NCBI GenBank assembly: GCA_965246905.1
Contig: CBDFFZ010000009.1
Coordinates: 124,001-188,000, forward strand
Length of the DNA: 64,000 bases
Direction of reading: 5' to 3'
From: UBA1952 sp965246905
GTDB taxonomy: Bacteria; Bacteroidota; Bacteroidia; Chitinophagales; Chitinophagaceae
Made by a program: the position numbers and the translations under genes. Under the pieces are notes generated by a model. The model did no database searches, was not told the DNA's origin, and was given only the letters and a program-made list of their open reading frames with translations. Each line of letters begins with the position of its first letter. The first letter of the stretch is position 1. Of the stretch, positions 1-8,815 are shown piece by piece.

Positions 1-277
1 AATAGTTTTTTTTATGCAGGATATGTACTGCGCTTCCAAGACCGGTGCCCAGCACTAAAACATTATTTATTTGCGGAAGAAAATGCTTTAGGCTTTTGAA
101 AGCAGCTACGAGCGGCCGGTAATAAATGCCGTCTGAATAAAGCGCATCTGCGGTAGCAAGTTGCCAACGGCCCCGGTAATAAAGGAGATCGAGTACCGGG
201 TTTATGGCGCTTGAGTCCCGCCTTACGGTAAGCGGATAGAAATAGCTGCGCAGCTTTTGCAAAAAAGTGAGCTTCAT
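1..277 (-). CDS. Spermidine-synthase-like methyltransferase, N-terminal part
   Basis: Reading from the ATG at 277 down to base 1 gives about 92 residues and the frame is still open at the window edge, so the C-terminus is missing. The visible part begins MKLTFLQKL, has a tyrosine- and arginine-rich region (residues about 30-55), and reaches VLVLGTGLGSAVH at about 73-85. That last segment is the glycine-rich SAM-binding loop of Rossmann-fold methyltransferases. The layout resembles spermidine-synthase-like proteins, but the aminopropyltransferase residues lie outside the window, so the substrate cannot be judged. It starts 20 bp after plsY ends on the same strand, which suggests co-transcription. 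The fold is fairly sure; the specific function is not. Confidence 0.6.
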   Translation of the reverse strand, partial: MKLTFLQKLRSYFYPLTVRRDSSAINPVLDLLYYRGRWQLATADALYSDGIYYRPLVAAFKSLKHFLPQINNVLVLGTGLGSAVHILHKKNY

Positions 278-297
278 GCGCTGCTGAATAAAAGGAG

Positions 298-930
298 TTA
301 GGTACGGTCTTTCTTTTTACGGAAGAAGCCTACTTTACTTTCATTGCCATTGATGAGCCTGCCAATGTTCTTGTGATGAGTAAGCACCACTAAGCAGGCT
401 GTTGCAATGGCAAACAGCCGGTAACTAATTTCCGGTTCGCGGAAGATAAAAAGAATAAGTAACGGAAAGGCAAGGCTTGCGGTAATAGAACTTAAGGACA
501 CATAGCGCGTAAGGAAGAGCATCAATAGGAAAACGCCTACCAGGCTTGCGGCAACGAGTGGCTGTATTGCAAGGATCATCCCGAAAAGCGTGGCAATGCC
601 TTTGCCGCCACGAAAGCCGGCCCAGATAGGAAAGATGTGGCCTACTACAGCAATAAGCCCTAAAATAACCTGCAAATCCGTAATCTGCATACTGTCCCAC
701 GCATAAGGAGAGAGGAGCGATAGCTTTACAGCAACAAAGCCCTTGAGCATATCGCCGATCATTACAATTGAGCCGGTTTTGGCACCGAGCACACGGAAAG
801 TATTGGTGGCTCCTGCATTACCGCTGCCGTGCTCCCGGATATCGATGCCGTAAAACCGCTTACTTATCCATACCGCTGTAGGAATGGAGCCAATAAGGTA
901 TGCCAAAATGATCAGAACTGCTATGCCCAT
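298..930 (-). CDS. plsY: Acyl-phosphate:glycerol-3-phosphate acyltransferase PlsY
   Basis: PlsY transfers an acyl group from acyl-phosphate to glycerol-3-phosphate, giving lysophosphatidic acid, the first step of phospholipid synthesis in bacteria lacking PlsB. The 210-residue protein has the expected size and about five hydrophobic membrane segments. All three family motifs are visible: GSGNAGATN at 35-43, GHIFPIWAGFRGGKGIAT at 97-114, and RYVSLSSI at 142-149. A -7 promoter element sits 29 bp upstream of the ATG. It is followed closely by the methyltransferase gene. Its substrate is made by GpsA, whose gene lies about 7 kb away in this window. Confidence 0.95.
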   Translation of the reverse strand: MGIAVLIILAYLIGSIPTAVWISKRFYGIDIREHGSGNAGATNTFRVLGAKTGSIVMIGDMLKGFVAVKLSLLSPYAWDSMQITDLQVILGLIAVVGHIFPIWAGFRGGKGIATLFGMILAIQPLVAASLVGVFLLMLFLTRYVSLSSITASLAFPLLILFIFREPEISYRLFAIATACLVVLTHHKNIGRLINGNESKVGFFRKKKDRT

Positions 931-958
931 GCTTTAGTTTACGGTTACCCGATGCGTA

Positions 959-966
959 CAAAAATA
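959..966 (-). promoter_or_regulatory. -7 promoter element for plsY
   Basis: On the minus strand this reads TATTTTTG, matching the Bacteroidota -7 consensus TAnnTTTG. It lies about 29 bp upstream of the plsY ATG. No clear TTTG box is found 19 nt further upstream. Confidence 0.55.
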
Positions 967-1033
967 ATCAATTACAGTTACAGTCATAATCTATCAGCAC
1001 GTTAATAAAACCGCGCCCGGAATACCTGTATGG

Positions 1034-1849
1034 TCAACCCTTTTTTAACGCAATTGCTATCCACCCGTTGCTTATGCTTACGGTTGAATTTACAAAGCCT
1101 GCTTCTTCAGCCGATTGCAGGATACCTTTTTCATCTGCTTCGAGTATCCCGCTCAGGAGCAGCATACCACCGCTAATGATCTGCTTACCCAGCTCGTTCA
1201 TGTATTGCAGGAGAATATTCCGGTTAATGTTGGCAAGGACAATATTGTATTGTCCGGGTCCGATATCTTCCAGAGAAGCCTCTTGCAGGATTAGTTCCGT
1301 GCCGTTCATCGCCGCATTCTCACCGGCATTTTCTATACTCCAGGCATCATTATCGATAGCAGTAACTTTTCCGGCACCGAGCTTTTTTGCAAGGATGGCC
1401 AGAATACCTGTTCCGGTTCCAAAATCAAGCACTCCCTTTCCGGCAAAATTAATATGCCTCATGGCTTCGATCATTAATTGCGTAGTAGCATGGTGGCCAG
1501 TGCCAAAAGACATTTTTGGGGTGATGATGATCTCATGCGGCGTAGCCTGCACCGCTTTGTGAAAGGAGGCCCTTACCGTACAAAAACCGGCCACTGTTAC
1601 CGGTTCAAACCCTGCTTCCCAGACAGCATTCCAGTTTTGGGGCAGGATGGTCTCTTTTGTAAATAGCAACCCTATCTTGCCGGTGAGCTCAGTAACAGCC
1701 TCCTGCTGGTAAAGATGCTCAGGAATGGATGCAGTAAGCTTATCTGCCTGTTCTTCAAATCCTTCGAATCCAAGATCGCTCAAAAGTGCAATCAATATTT
1801 CCCGCTGCTCGGCATCTGTCGTTTCTATTGAAATCTGTATGTAGTTCAA
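1034..1849 (-). CDS. prmA: Ribosomal protein L11 methyltransferase PrmA
   Basis: PrmA trimethylates lysines and the N-terminus of ribosomal protein L11, using SAM. The 271-residue length is normal for Bacteroidota PrmA. The N-terminal substrate-recognition domain (about 1-100) is followed by FGTGHHATT at 115-123, a PrmA hallmark, then the SAM loop DFGTGTGILA at 142-151 and the catalytic LANINRNIL at 205-213. The start MNYIQISIET is the first ATG of the frame and fits the family N-terminus. It is the last gene before plsY on the minus strand, about 100 bp upstream of it, and follows the terminator of the PorE-like gene, so it is probably transcribed separately. Confidence 0.93.
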   Translation of the reverse strand: MNYIQISIETTDAEQREILIALLSDLGFEGFEEQADKLTASIPEHLYQQEAVTELTGKIGLLFTKETILPQNWNAVWEAGFEPVTVAGFCTVRASFHKAVQATPHEIIITPKMSFGTGHHATTQLMIEAMRHINFAGKGVLDFGTGTGILAILAKKLGAGKVTAIDNDAWSIENAGENAAMNGTELILQEASLEDIGPGQYNIVLANINRNILLQYMNELGKQIISGGMLLLSGILEADEKGILQSAEEAGFVNSTVSISNGWIAIALKKG

Positions 1850-1877
1850 TGTAGTGATTAGGTTTCTTTAAAAATAC

Positions 1878-1901
1878 AAAAGCCACCGTGCGGTGGCTTT
1901 T
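1878..1901 (-). terminator. Terminator after the PorE-like gene
   Basis: A perfect palindrome with AAAAGCCACCG and CGGTGGCTTTT arms around a 2-nt centre lies 25 bp after the stop of the PorE-like gene. On the minus strand it is followed by a T-rich run (TTTTGTATTTTT). Confidence 0.8.
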
Positions 1902-1925
1902 GCGGTATTATCCAAGTCATTCAGT

Positions 1926-4112
1926 TTACTGGTCTTTGTTTACGCGGCTGCCGGGGCGGCCTGCGTCAGAGTCAACATCTGTACCATCTGCATCATCATT
2001 GGCATTCTCGTTCTGCATAAGGTTTTTCTGCTGATCAATATTGCCCGGCAATGCGCTGTTGAATAAAACGCGGCGCTGCGGATCATCCACAACGATGCGG
2101 AACTCTGTGCGGCGGTTCAACTGCCGGCCCTGTGGATTATCGTTGCCGCTTGGTGTAGTATTTGGCTGTACCGGACGCCTTTCGCCAAAAGCTTTCGCTA
2201 TCATACGGTCACCGGGCACATTGTTCTGCGATAGGTACGTTTTTACAGATTGCGCACGGCGCAGGGAGAGATCCTTATTGTACTCCGGTGTGCCTTTGCC
2301 ATCTGTGAAAGAATAGATCTCTACACTGAGCGATGGATTATCTTTCATAAAGTTCACCAGCGAATCAAGTGATGCTACAGATGCCGGAGTGAGGGTAGCC
2401 TTATCGAAATCGTAATAAACGTTTTCTACATTGAAGCCGCCATTGATACCGATACTATCCATATAGATGGTAACGGAAACCATATTGTCTGCGTCAGTAC
2501 GGCGTACATTTTCCGTATTTACGGTTGCGCGGGTGGAGATAAACTTATTCTTATCGCCCGTGATCACATAAGAGCGGCCGCGTGGAGTAGAGAACTGAAA
2601 ATTGCCATCGCCCGACTGAACGGTGCGCAGTGTGCCCTGATCGTCCGTGATCTTTACCACTACATCCTGCATTTGCCTTTGGGTGCGGGTATTTATTACG
2701 CGGCCGTTTACACCAAGCTTTGGCTCATACTGGATTCTCCAGATATCATCGCAGCAGGTAGGGTTCTTCAATGCAATAGAGCCAATACGGTTAGATACGA
2801 GATAGCCATCCGGCTTGCCTACAGGATCCTTGATATAGTACAGCTCATCCGCAGAGGTATTAAGCGGATAGCCGAGGTTGGTAACATTGCTGTACCGTGA
2901 TGGGCCTCCATCAGCAGAGAACACATCAAAGCCGCCCATTGTAACCCAGCCATTGGAAGAGAAGTAGAGCTTGTTCACACGGGCGTCGTAGTAAGGAGTC
3001 ACTTCATCGCCTTCGGTATTGATCTGCTTGCCTGCATTCTGCGGGCGGCGATAAGTGCCTTTGCGCGGATCGATGATCGAGTACCAGATATCGTAGCCGC
3101 CGCGGCTCTGGAGCTTACGGTTGGATGAGAAAAACAGTACTTCCTTTTTGCCAAGCGTAGCCACGGTTGGTTGTGTATTTGATCCTTCTTCATTGATGCC
3201 TTCGCCGAGCATCTCAGGGTTGCCCCATTTGCTGCCTGAGAATTTGGATACATAGATCTTACACATCACCTTCATAGAATCCTGCTCACCGCAACGCGTA
3301 AAGTAGAAGCGATCACCGCCGGGGCTGTAAGAGCCATTGCCGGTATGCATGGAAGCGTCATTAAATTTGCCATCATTAAAAGCAAGCGGCCATTGGAACG
3401 AATCTACATCGGCAACATGCGGCTGCTTGGTGCTTACCATGAAGCGCGCCATATATTCGCTGCGCCTGCGCTTATCTACTTCCACCACGCTGTTCTGCAC
3501 CATAGAAGAGAAAAGCAGGGCGGTATCGCCGAGCGGATAGGGGGACAGCTCCGTATAGGCGCTGTTCACGTTCGGGCCGGCATTTTTCATTGTTACCGCA
3601 ATCGGGTCGTTGATGGAGTTCTTACCCATGTTGGCACCGTCGATCTCGCGTTGTGCGCGCTTCTTCAGCTTCTTGTAGGTTTTAGGATTATCCTTCATGA
3701 AACGGTTGAAGACGATGATCGAAGAATCATACTGCCCCTGCATTTTCAGCATCATAGCCTGCTTGTACACGGCCTCCGGATAGATCTTCGGGGCAAGGGC
3801 GTAAGCATCTTCATAGTAATGCGCAGCAGGCACATAATCGCGGGTAAACCAATAGCTCTCGGCGAGCTGGTAGGTAAGGTAAGGATTGCGTGGTTGCTCC
3901 TGCAACAGTTGCTGATAGTATTCCGCTGCATTGAAGTAGCTACCAGAGCGGAAGAGCCCATCGGCCCAACGCAGCTTTTTGTAGTACGGCAGTTTCTTTA
4001 CAGGATCGTTGGCCTTGTTACGGTACTTGTCCTTCCGCTGCTGAGCCTGCGCATCGTACTGTACACTAACGAGGAGCATTGCCAGAAGTAGTAGCAGCCA
4101 GTTTTTTCTCAT
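1926..4112 (-). CDS. PorE-like T9SS protein: TPR, PD40 propeller, CarboxypepD_reg, OmpA
   Basis: This 728-residue exported protein has the domain order of PorE-type T9SS-associated proteins. A signal peptide (MRKNWLLLLLAMLLVS, ending near AQAQQ) is followed by TPR-like helices at about 35-150 (YFNAAEYYQQLL, YVPAAHYYEDAY). Next comes a PD40/WD40-like propeller at about 180-460 with repeated FSSN and FTR strands, then a carboxypeptidase-regulatory-like beta domain at about 470-555. An OmpA peptidoglycan-binding domain follows at about 570-690 (NVYYDFDKATL, NRRTEFRIV). In Porphyromonas PorE is thought to anchor T9SS parts to peptidoglycan; that role is inferred here. I start at 4112 rather than at the in-frame ATG at 4154 because only this start begins directly with the signal peptide. 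No lipobox cysteine is seen. The porP gene lies just upstream but is separated by a terminator. Confidence 0.85.
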   Translation of the reverse strand: MRKNWLLLLLAMLLVSVQYDAQAQQRKDKYRNKANDPVKKLPYYKKLRWADGLFRSGSYFNAAEYYQQLLQEQPRNPYLTYQLAESYWFTRDYVPAAHYYEDAYALAPKIYPEAVYKQAMMLKMQGQYDSSIIVFNRFMKDNPKTYKKLKKRAQREIDGANMGKNSINDPIAVTMKNAGPNVNSAYTELSPYPLGDTALLFSSMVQNSVVEVDKRRRSEYMARFMVSTKQPHVADVDSFQWPLAFNDGKFNDASMHTGNGSYSPGGDRFYFTRCGEQDSMKVMCKIYVSKFSGSKWGNPEMLGEGINEEGSNTQPTVATLGKKEVLFFSSNRKLQSRGGYDIWYSIIDPRKGTYRRPQNAGKQINTEGDEVTPYYDARVNKLYFSSNGWVTMGGFDVFSADGGPSRYSNVTNLGYPLNTSADELYYIKDPVGKPDGYLVSNRIGSIALKNPTCCDDIWRIQYEPKLGVNGRVINTRTQRQMQDVVVKITDDQGTLRTVQSGDGNFQFSTPRGRSYVITGDKNKFISTRATVNTENVRRTDADNMVSVTIYMDSIGINGGFNVENVYYDFDKATLTPASVASLDSLVNFMKDNPSLSVEIYSFTDGKGTPEYNKDLSLRRAQSVKTYLSQNNVPGDRMIAKAFGERRPVQPNTTPSGNDNPQGRQLNRRTEFRIVVDDPQRRVLFNSALPGNIDQQKNLMQNENANDDADGTDVDSDAGRPGSRVNKDQ

Positions 4113-4211
4113 GTGGGTGTGTCTTAATAAATCGGTATAAAAGTATAAATACAATCAAAAAAAAGAAAGCCCTGTTAAAACTTTTTTTTTGGCCTCTGTT
4201 TTCCTAAAAAA

Positions 4212-4240
4212 ATTCACCCGGTATTTTGTACCGGGCGAAT
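4212..4240 (-). terminator. Terminator after porP
   Basis: A 12-bp stem (ATTCGCCCGGTA on the minus strand, one G-T pair) with a short loop is followed by a run of seven T. It lies 25 bp after the porP stop and separates porP from the PorE-like gene. Confidence 0.85.
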
Positions 4241-4264
4241 CAAAAAAATTGATGTGATAAATCG

Positions 4265-5335
4265 TTAAAAACGCGCGCAGGGATAGATAAGCTTACGGGC
4301 AAAATCGAGCGGGTTTGGCGCAATGTAGCGAAGCGAGATTTCGAAGCCTCCATTACCTTTGGATGCATCTTTCAGGGCAGAAGTATTATAGTCATAAGAA
4401 GCCCCTATACGGAAGCCTTTGAACTCAACGCCTGCGGTGATCATGGCAGCATCGCCATTGCGGTACCAGCCGCCTAAGAATACGCTTGTAGCGGTAGAGC
4501 GGAACTCTGTATTGCCCAATGAATAATTAAACTCGCTGCCGGCGATAAGCTCATACGCGGTAGCCTGCGTCTGGTACAATACTCCCGGGCGAACGCTGAA
4601 ACGCTCGCCTGTGTACCAGATAGCGCCGACCTGCGCATTGTAGCGCATACCTAAGCCCAGCTCGCTGTTTTGCTGCGGGCGGTCTGTAAACGACTCTTTA
4701 GGCCGTGTAAGGTTGTTTGCACCAACACCGAGCGTATAGCCGAAACGATCGCTTGTGCTTTGAGAGAAGGAGATGCCAGCATTCACATTCCAGTAGTGGA
4801 CGTGTGTATTGAGGTAAGGGTATTCCTGGCCTGAGCCCTGGTTGAAATAACCATTGGTAAAGTCATCGCCAAAATAGAGCTTGCTGATATCAATGCTCTT
4901 GGATGTATAGCCGCCCTGCAGACCTACGGACAGCACCTTATTGGGCTCGCCGCCATTGCCTCCGCTGCCCCCGAGAAACTTGTGATAAGCCACGGAAGCG
5001 AGCACGGATGTATTGGAAAGATTGGCATCGCCCGCCTTATCGCTGTAGAACTGAAGGCCTGCGGCGAGGTAATCATCCACCGAAAGATCCCGAACAATCG
5101 GTGCATCCACAGAGGCTGCAACGGTAGAGAACGGCGTAGTAATGCTCTGCCATTGATTACGGTAAATAACAGCCGCGCGTGCAGTACCATTAAAGCCGCC
5201 GGTAAACGATGGATTAACGATGAGCGGGGACGCCTCGAACTGGGTGAAGTGAATGTCCTGGGCCATTGCCTGCGTACCTGCCATTGCCAGCAATGCTGCG
5301 ATGCTGGCGGCTTTGAGTGTATTGTTCCGGATCAT
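4265..5335 (-). CDS. PorP/SprF family T9SS outer-membrane protein
   Basis: PorP/SprF proteins are outer-membrane beta-barrels associated with the type IX secretion and gliding machinery; several are needed to secrete or attach particular cargo. The 356-residue product has a signal peptide (MIRNNTLKAASIAALLAMAG, cut near QAMAQ). It then shows the family opening DIHFTQFEASPLIVNPSFTG at residues 27-46 and alternating barrel strands to the end. The C-terminus ends in ARF; a terminal aromatic residue is usual for barrels. Bacteroidota genomes often pair such genes with an OmpA/PD40 protein, as here. The local terminator suggests the two genes need not be co-transcribed. The specific cargo cannot be told. 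Confidence 0.9.
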   Translation of the reverse strand: MIRNNTLKAASIAALLAMAGTQAMAQDIHFTQFEASPLIVNPSFTGGFNGTARAAVIYRNQWQSITTPFSTVAASVDAPIVRDLSVDDYLAAGLQFYSDKAGDANLSNTSVLASVAYHKFLGGSGGNGGEPNKVLSVGLQGGYTSKSIDISKLYFGDDFTNGYFNQGSGQEYPYLNTHVHYWNVNAGISFSQSTSDRFGYTLGVGANNLTRPKESFTDRPQQNSELGLGMRYNAQVGAIWYTGERFSVRPGVLYQTQATAYELIAGSEFNYSLGNTEFRSTATSVFLGGWYRNGDAAMITAGVEFKGFRIGASYDYNTSALKDASKGNGGFEISLRYIAPNPLDFARKLIYPCARF

Positions 5336-5691
5336 AAGATTCGCTGGTTTGCTATGATTTTATGCGTTTGATTTGGTGTGTTTGTGCTGCGGGAAAAGCT
5401 GCATTAACGGTTGAAAATACGGAAATAATTCAGAGTTGCAAATGTGTGCTTAAAATGTTGCCTTTCCCACCCCGGTTTTGCGGGGTATTCTGTTTGTAAA
5501 GACGGTAAAGTTTTTGCGTTGGTTGGTGGGATTTTCGGTTTGTTTTCCGGTGATAAATGTTCCTTTAATCATGCAAATCATCTTTCAGACATACAACAGC
5601 GAATAGTAAAAGCTGAATAGACACAGGTAGATGCAGTGTGCGACGCAACGGATGCTCAATAGCATCCCTTCAGTTAAGGACAAAAAACAAA
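5336..5691. other. Intergenic gap between porP and atpC
   Basis: This stretch carries the presumed porP promoter region (AT-rich, no clean TAnnTTTG) and a short interspersed repeat at 5639-5683. No gene was recognised on either strand. Confidence 0.6.
5639..5683. repeat. Short interspersed repeat, copy 1
   Basis: The segment contains the inverted repeat GGATGCT-CAAT-AGCATCC (5650-5667), framed by a GCGACGC-type start and a GGACAA end. A diverged copy with the same order of blocks lies at 16460-16504, also in a gap. It looks like a small non-coding element or a remnant. Confidence 0.5.
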
Positions 5692-5719
5692 AAAAGCAGG
5701 ATCGTGAAACCCTGCTTTT
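5692..5719 (-). terminator. Terminator after atpC
   Basis: AAAAGCAGG and CCTGCTTTT arms surround a 10-nt loop, and the minus-strand read continues into a T-rich run. It lies 25 bp after the atpC stop. Confidence 0.8.
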
Positions 5720-5743
5720 CTGCTAAAAAATTTATCTAGTGCC

Positions 5744-5998
5744 TTAATCCATGGCGGTTGCGCCTTCTATCAGCACGGTTGCTTTGTTATTGAGTACTTC
5801 TACAAAGCCTGCGGAAATGGTGAAAAGTTCGGTGGAGTTCTTATCCTTGAGGATCTTCATCTTTCCCTTACCCAGCGATGCGATCATCGGGGCATGCTTA
5901 TCGAGAATCTCGAATGAGCCTTCGATGCCCGGCAGTTGAATGCCGTAAACCGTGCCGCTGTAAATTTTATGTTCGGGTGTCAGAATGTCTAATTGCAT
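5744..5998 (-). CDS. atpC: F1 ATP synthase epsilon subunit
   Basis: The epsilon subunit belongs to the central stalk of F1 and modulates ATP hydrolysis. This protein has 84 residues and holds only the N-terminal beta-sandwich (LDILTPEHKIYSG at 3-15, GSFEILDKHAPM at 27-38). The C-terminal helical hairpin that inhibits the enzyme in many bacteria is absent. Short epsilon subunits are normal in Bacteroidota, so this is not read as truncation. It follows atpD by 80 bp on the same strand, with a terminator after it. The remaining ATP synthase genes are not in the window, as is common for this phylum. Confidence 0.93.
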   Translation of the reverse strand: MQLDILTPEHKIYSGTVYGIQLPGIEGSFEILDKHAPMIASLGKGKMKILKDKNSTELFTISAGFVEVLNNKATVLIEGATAMD

Positions 5999-6012
5999 TT
6001 TTAAAAATTAGC

Positions 6013-6034
6013 CAATTAGCTAATCAGCTAATTG
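6013..6034. repeat. Inverted repeat in the atpD-atpC spacer
   Basis: CAATTAGCT-AATC-AGCTAATTG is a perfect 9-bp inverted repeat with a 4-nt loop. It sits between the atpD stop and the atpC start and could form a small hairpin affecting expression of the two subunits. It is AT-rich and has no T run on the minus strand, so it is not a typical terminator. Confidence 0.5.
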
Positions 6035-6078
6035 TATTGATAATTGGATAATCAGCCCCAGCCGGGAAAATCAGGTGA

Positions 6079-7587
6079 TTAATTCTTAGCCTGCTCCATC
6101 AGTTTTTTGCCCTTCGCAATGGCATCATCAATGGTGCCTACAAGGTTAAAGGCAGCTTCCGGATGCTCGTCCACTTCGCCATCCATGATCATATTAAATC
6201 CGCGGATGGTCTCTTCGATCGGTACAAGTACGCCTTTAAGGCCGGTGAACTGCTCGGCCACATGGAATGGCTGCGACAGGAAACGCTGCACTTTGCGGGC
6301 GCGGCCTACGGTGAGTTTATCTTCTTCGCTCAGCTCATCCATACCAAGGATGGCGATGATATCCTGGAGCTCCTTATAGCGCTGGAGGATCAGCTTTACG
6401 CGGTTGGCGCAGTTGTAGTGCGCTTCCCCGACAATAGCAGGTGAGAGGATACGTGAGGTAGAATCCAGTGGATCAACGGCAGGATAGATACCGAGATCGG
6501 CGATCTTGCGACTCAGTACCGTAGTGGCATCAAGGTGGGCGAAAGTAGTTGCAGGAGCCGGATCGGTAAGGTCATCCGCAGGTACATAAACAGCCTGTAC
6601 GGAAGTGATCGAACCATTTTTTGTTGATGTAATGCGCTCCTGCATCAGGCCCATTTCTGTAGCCAGGGTTGGCTGATATCCTACCGCTGAAGGCATACGG
6701 CCAAGCAGTGCGGATACTTCGGAACCAGCCTGTGTGAAACGGAAGATATTATCTACGAAGAAAAGAATGTCTTTACCCTTGCCGGTGCCATCGCCATCGC
6801 GGAAATACTCTGCCATAGTAAGGCCGGAAAGCGCTACACGCGCCCGTGCTCCCGGCGGCTCATTCATCTGGCCGAAAACGAAGGTTGCTTTGGAATCCTT
6901 CAGTGCTTCCATATCCACGCTGTCGAGATCCCAGCCGCCGGCTTCCATGCTGTGCATGAATTTATCGCCGTATTTTACGATGCCTGCTTCGATCATTTCC
7001 CGCATCAGGTCGTTTCCTTCGCGGGTACGCTCACCTACGCCTGCAAATACCGACAGACCGCCGTGGCCTTTGGCAATATTATTGATCAATTCCTGGATGA
7101 GTACGGTCTTGCCTACACCGGCACCGCCAAACAACCCGATCTTACCGCCCTTTGCATAGGGCTCAATAAGGTCAATTACCTTGATACCTGTAAAAAGGAT
7201 TTCAGAAGCTGTGGACAGGTCTTCGAATGCCGGTGGCTTGGCGTGGATGGGACGCCCACCATTGTCTTTATTGGTTGGTTTAAGGCCATCGATGGCATCG
7301 CCGGTTACGTTGAAGAGGCGGCCATAGATCTGATCGCCGGTAGGCATGGCAATTGCTTTGCCGGTATCCGTTACCACCATGCCGCGGGTAAGGCCTTCTG
7401 TACCATCCATGGCTACACAGCGTACGCTGTCTTCACCGAGGTGCTGCTGCACTTCCATTACCAGCTTATCGCCATTATCGCGGGTAAGCTCAAGGGCATT
7501 GAATATTTCCGGAAGCTGGCTGGCGCTTTCAAAACGTACGTCCACTACCGGACCGATAATCTGCTTAATTTTACCAAGGTTGGCCAT
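6079..7587 (-). CDS. atpD: F1 ATP synthase catalytic beta subunit
   Basis: This is the catalytic subunit of F1, where ADP and phosphate are joined. The 502 residues cover the whole family length. Walker A is GGAGVGKT at 154-161, and the catalytic GERTREGNDL follows at about 186. The segment LFFVDNIFRFTQAG carries Walker B, and the ATPase signature PAVDPLDSTSR is in the C-terminal half. It is the first gene of an atpD-atpC unit with a textbook promoter 45 bp upstream. Confidence 0.98.
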   Translation of the reverse strand: MANLGKIKQIIGPVVDVRFESASQLPEIFNALELTRDNGDKLVMEVQQHLGEDSVRCVAMDGTEGLTRGMVVTDTGKAIAMPTGDQIYGRLFNVTGDAIDGLKPTNKDNGGRPIHAKPPAFEDLSTASEILFTGIKVIDLIEPYAKGGKIGLFGGAGVGKTVLIQELINNIAKGHGGLSVFAGVGERTREGNDLMREMIEAGIVKYGDKFMHSMEAGGWDLDSVDMEALKDSKATFVFGQMNEPPGARARVALSGLTMAEYFRDGDGTGKGKDILFFVDNIFRFTQAGSEVSALLGRMPSAVGYQPTLATEMGLMQERITSTKNGSITSVQAVYVPADDLTDPAPATTFAHLDATTVLSRKIADLGIYPAVDPLDSTSRILSPAIVGEAHYNCANRVKLILQRYKELQDIIAILGMDELSEEDKLTVGRARKVQRFLSQPFHVAEQFTGLKGVLVPIEETIRGFNMIMDGEVDEHPEAAFNLVGTIDDAIAKGKKLMEQAKN

Positions 7588-7631
7588 ACAGTAATTCTTA
7601 TATAAAGAGTAATATGTTCGCTAATTGGGCG

Positions 7632-7662
7632 CAAAGGTAATTGTATTGTTTTAAAGAGCAAA
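7632..7662 (-). promoter_or_regulatory. Full consensus promoter of atpD-atpC
   Basis: On the minus strand it reads TTTG (7662-7659), exactly 19 nt, then TACCTTTG (7639-7632). This matches the TTTG-N19-TAnnTTTG promoter of Bacteroidota. Transcription should start near 7625, leaving a leader of about 35-40 nt. Confidence 0.85.
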
Positions 7663-7755
7663 AGAGTTTTGGTTTTCTATCGCTGAAAGCACGACTATAC
7701 TGCAATCCAAAATCCGCTTTAATTTTAGCCCTTCGCAAACAAGCAACACTATCTT

Positions 7756-8781
7756 TTGGAAACGAATGCAACGCTCGGCCGCATAGGCATCATTGGTAAT
7801 GGCAGCTGGGGTACGGCACTGGCCAAGATACTAACGGATAATGGGCAGCGGCTTACCTGGTGGCTGCGCAATGAAGAGGCCGTAAAGCACCTGCAGCAGC
7901 GGCATCATAACCCGCATTACCTCACATCGGTAACATTTAAGCCCGATAGCATCTGCCCAACTAATAACCTGGAAAGCCTGCTGGCAAACTGTGATACCAT
8001 TGTATTTGCAGTTCCCTCAGCCTATGCGATGGATGTGCTCGATAAAATTACAGCACCACAGTGGGAGGGTAAAAAGGTGATTTCTGCTATAAAGGGCGTG
8101 CTGCCGGAAACGGCTCAGTTGCTTTGTGATTACCTGCAAACGCAACACAGCTTCGACCTGAACAACTATGCGGCGATCACCGGCCCCTGCCATGCGGAGG
8201 AAGTGGCATCAGAGCGCCTGTCCTACCTTACTTTCTCCGGGCTGAATGAAGCACTGGCGGCGGCCTGCGCGCGTACGTTTGCCAATCATTATATCCATAC
8301 CTCGCACAACCATGATATCTGGGGCGCACAATATGCGGCAGTGCTGAAGAATATTTTTGCCATCGGCGCGGGCATGGCTCATGCACTGGATTACGGGGAT
8401 AATTTCCTCTCAGTGTACATCACGGCCTGCTACCGCGAGATGTATCATTTCCTGAAGAAGCACTTTGAGAATATTCATCCATCCAATGAATCGCCTGATT
8501 TCCATACGAGCGCTTATCTCGGCGATCTTTTAGTAACGTGCTATTCGCTGCATAGCCGCAACCGCACGTTTGGCGCGATGATCGGGAAAGGCTATTCTGT
8601 AAAAGCTGCTACCCTGGAGATGAATATGGTGGCTGAGGGTTATTATGCCGCACGCGGAATGCAAACTATTGCCCGGTCTTTTTCTTTGGATATTCCTATC
8701 GCCACGGAGATCTATAAAGTATTGTGGGAAGGGCTTTCTGCCAAGAAAATGTTTGGGGATTTGGAAGGGCAACTTTCTTAA
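7756..8781 (+). CDS. gpsA: Glycerol-3-phosphate dehydrogenase (NAD(P)+)
   Basis: GpsA reduces dihydroxyacetone phosphate to sn-glycerol-3-phosphate, the backbone for phospholipid synthesis. The 341-residue protein opens with the nucleotide-binding GIIGNGSWGTALA at about 10-22. It contains the catalytic-lysine segment AIKGVLPET near 115 and a second conserved stretch, QYAAVLKNIFAIGAG, near 193-207. The start is TTG: an in-frame TAG lies at 7726-7728 and there is no ATG or GTG between that stop and the Rossmann motif. It is divergent from atpD; the 168-bp gap holds the atpD promoter. PlsY, which uses the product, is encoded nearby. Confidence 0.95.
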   Translation: METNATLGRIGIIGNGSWGTALAKILTDNGQRLTWWLRNEEAVKHLQQRHHNPHYLTSVTFKPDSICPTNNLESLLANCDTIVFAVPSAYAMDVLDKITAPQWEGKKVISAIKGVLPETAQLLCDYLQTQHSFDLNNYAAITGPCHAEEVASERLSYLTFSGLNEALAAACARTFANHYIHTSHNHDIWGAQYAAVLKNIFAIGAGMAHALDYGDNFLSVYITACYREMYHFLKKHFENIHPSNESPDFHTSAYLGDLLVTCYSLHSRNRTFGAMIGKGYSVKAATLEMNMVAEGYYAARGMQTIARSFSLDIPIATEIYKVLWEGLSAKKMFGDLEGQLS

Positions 8782-8815
8782 AGTTTCGCGCAAAGCCAGA
8801 TATTATCAGCATTAA

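Noticed and set aside
3345..4091. A 248-codon plus-strand frame inside the PorE-like gene
   Set aside because: It is antisense to the TPR and propeller part of a well-supported gene and has no family-like order. Such shadows are frequent in GC-rich codons.
6952..7605. A 217-codon plus-strand frame over atpD
   Set aside because: Antisense to a strongly conserved gene; composition and lack of promoter make it a shadow.
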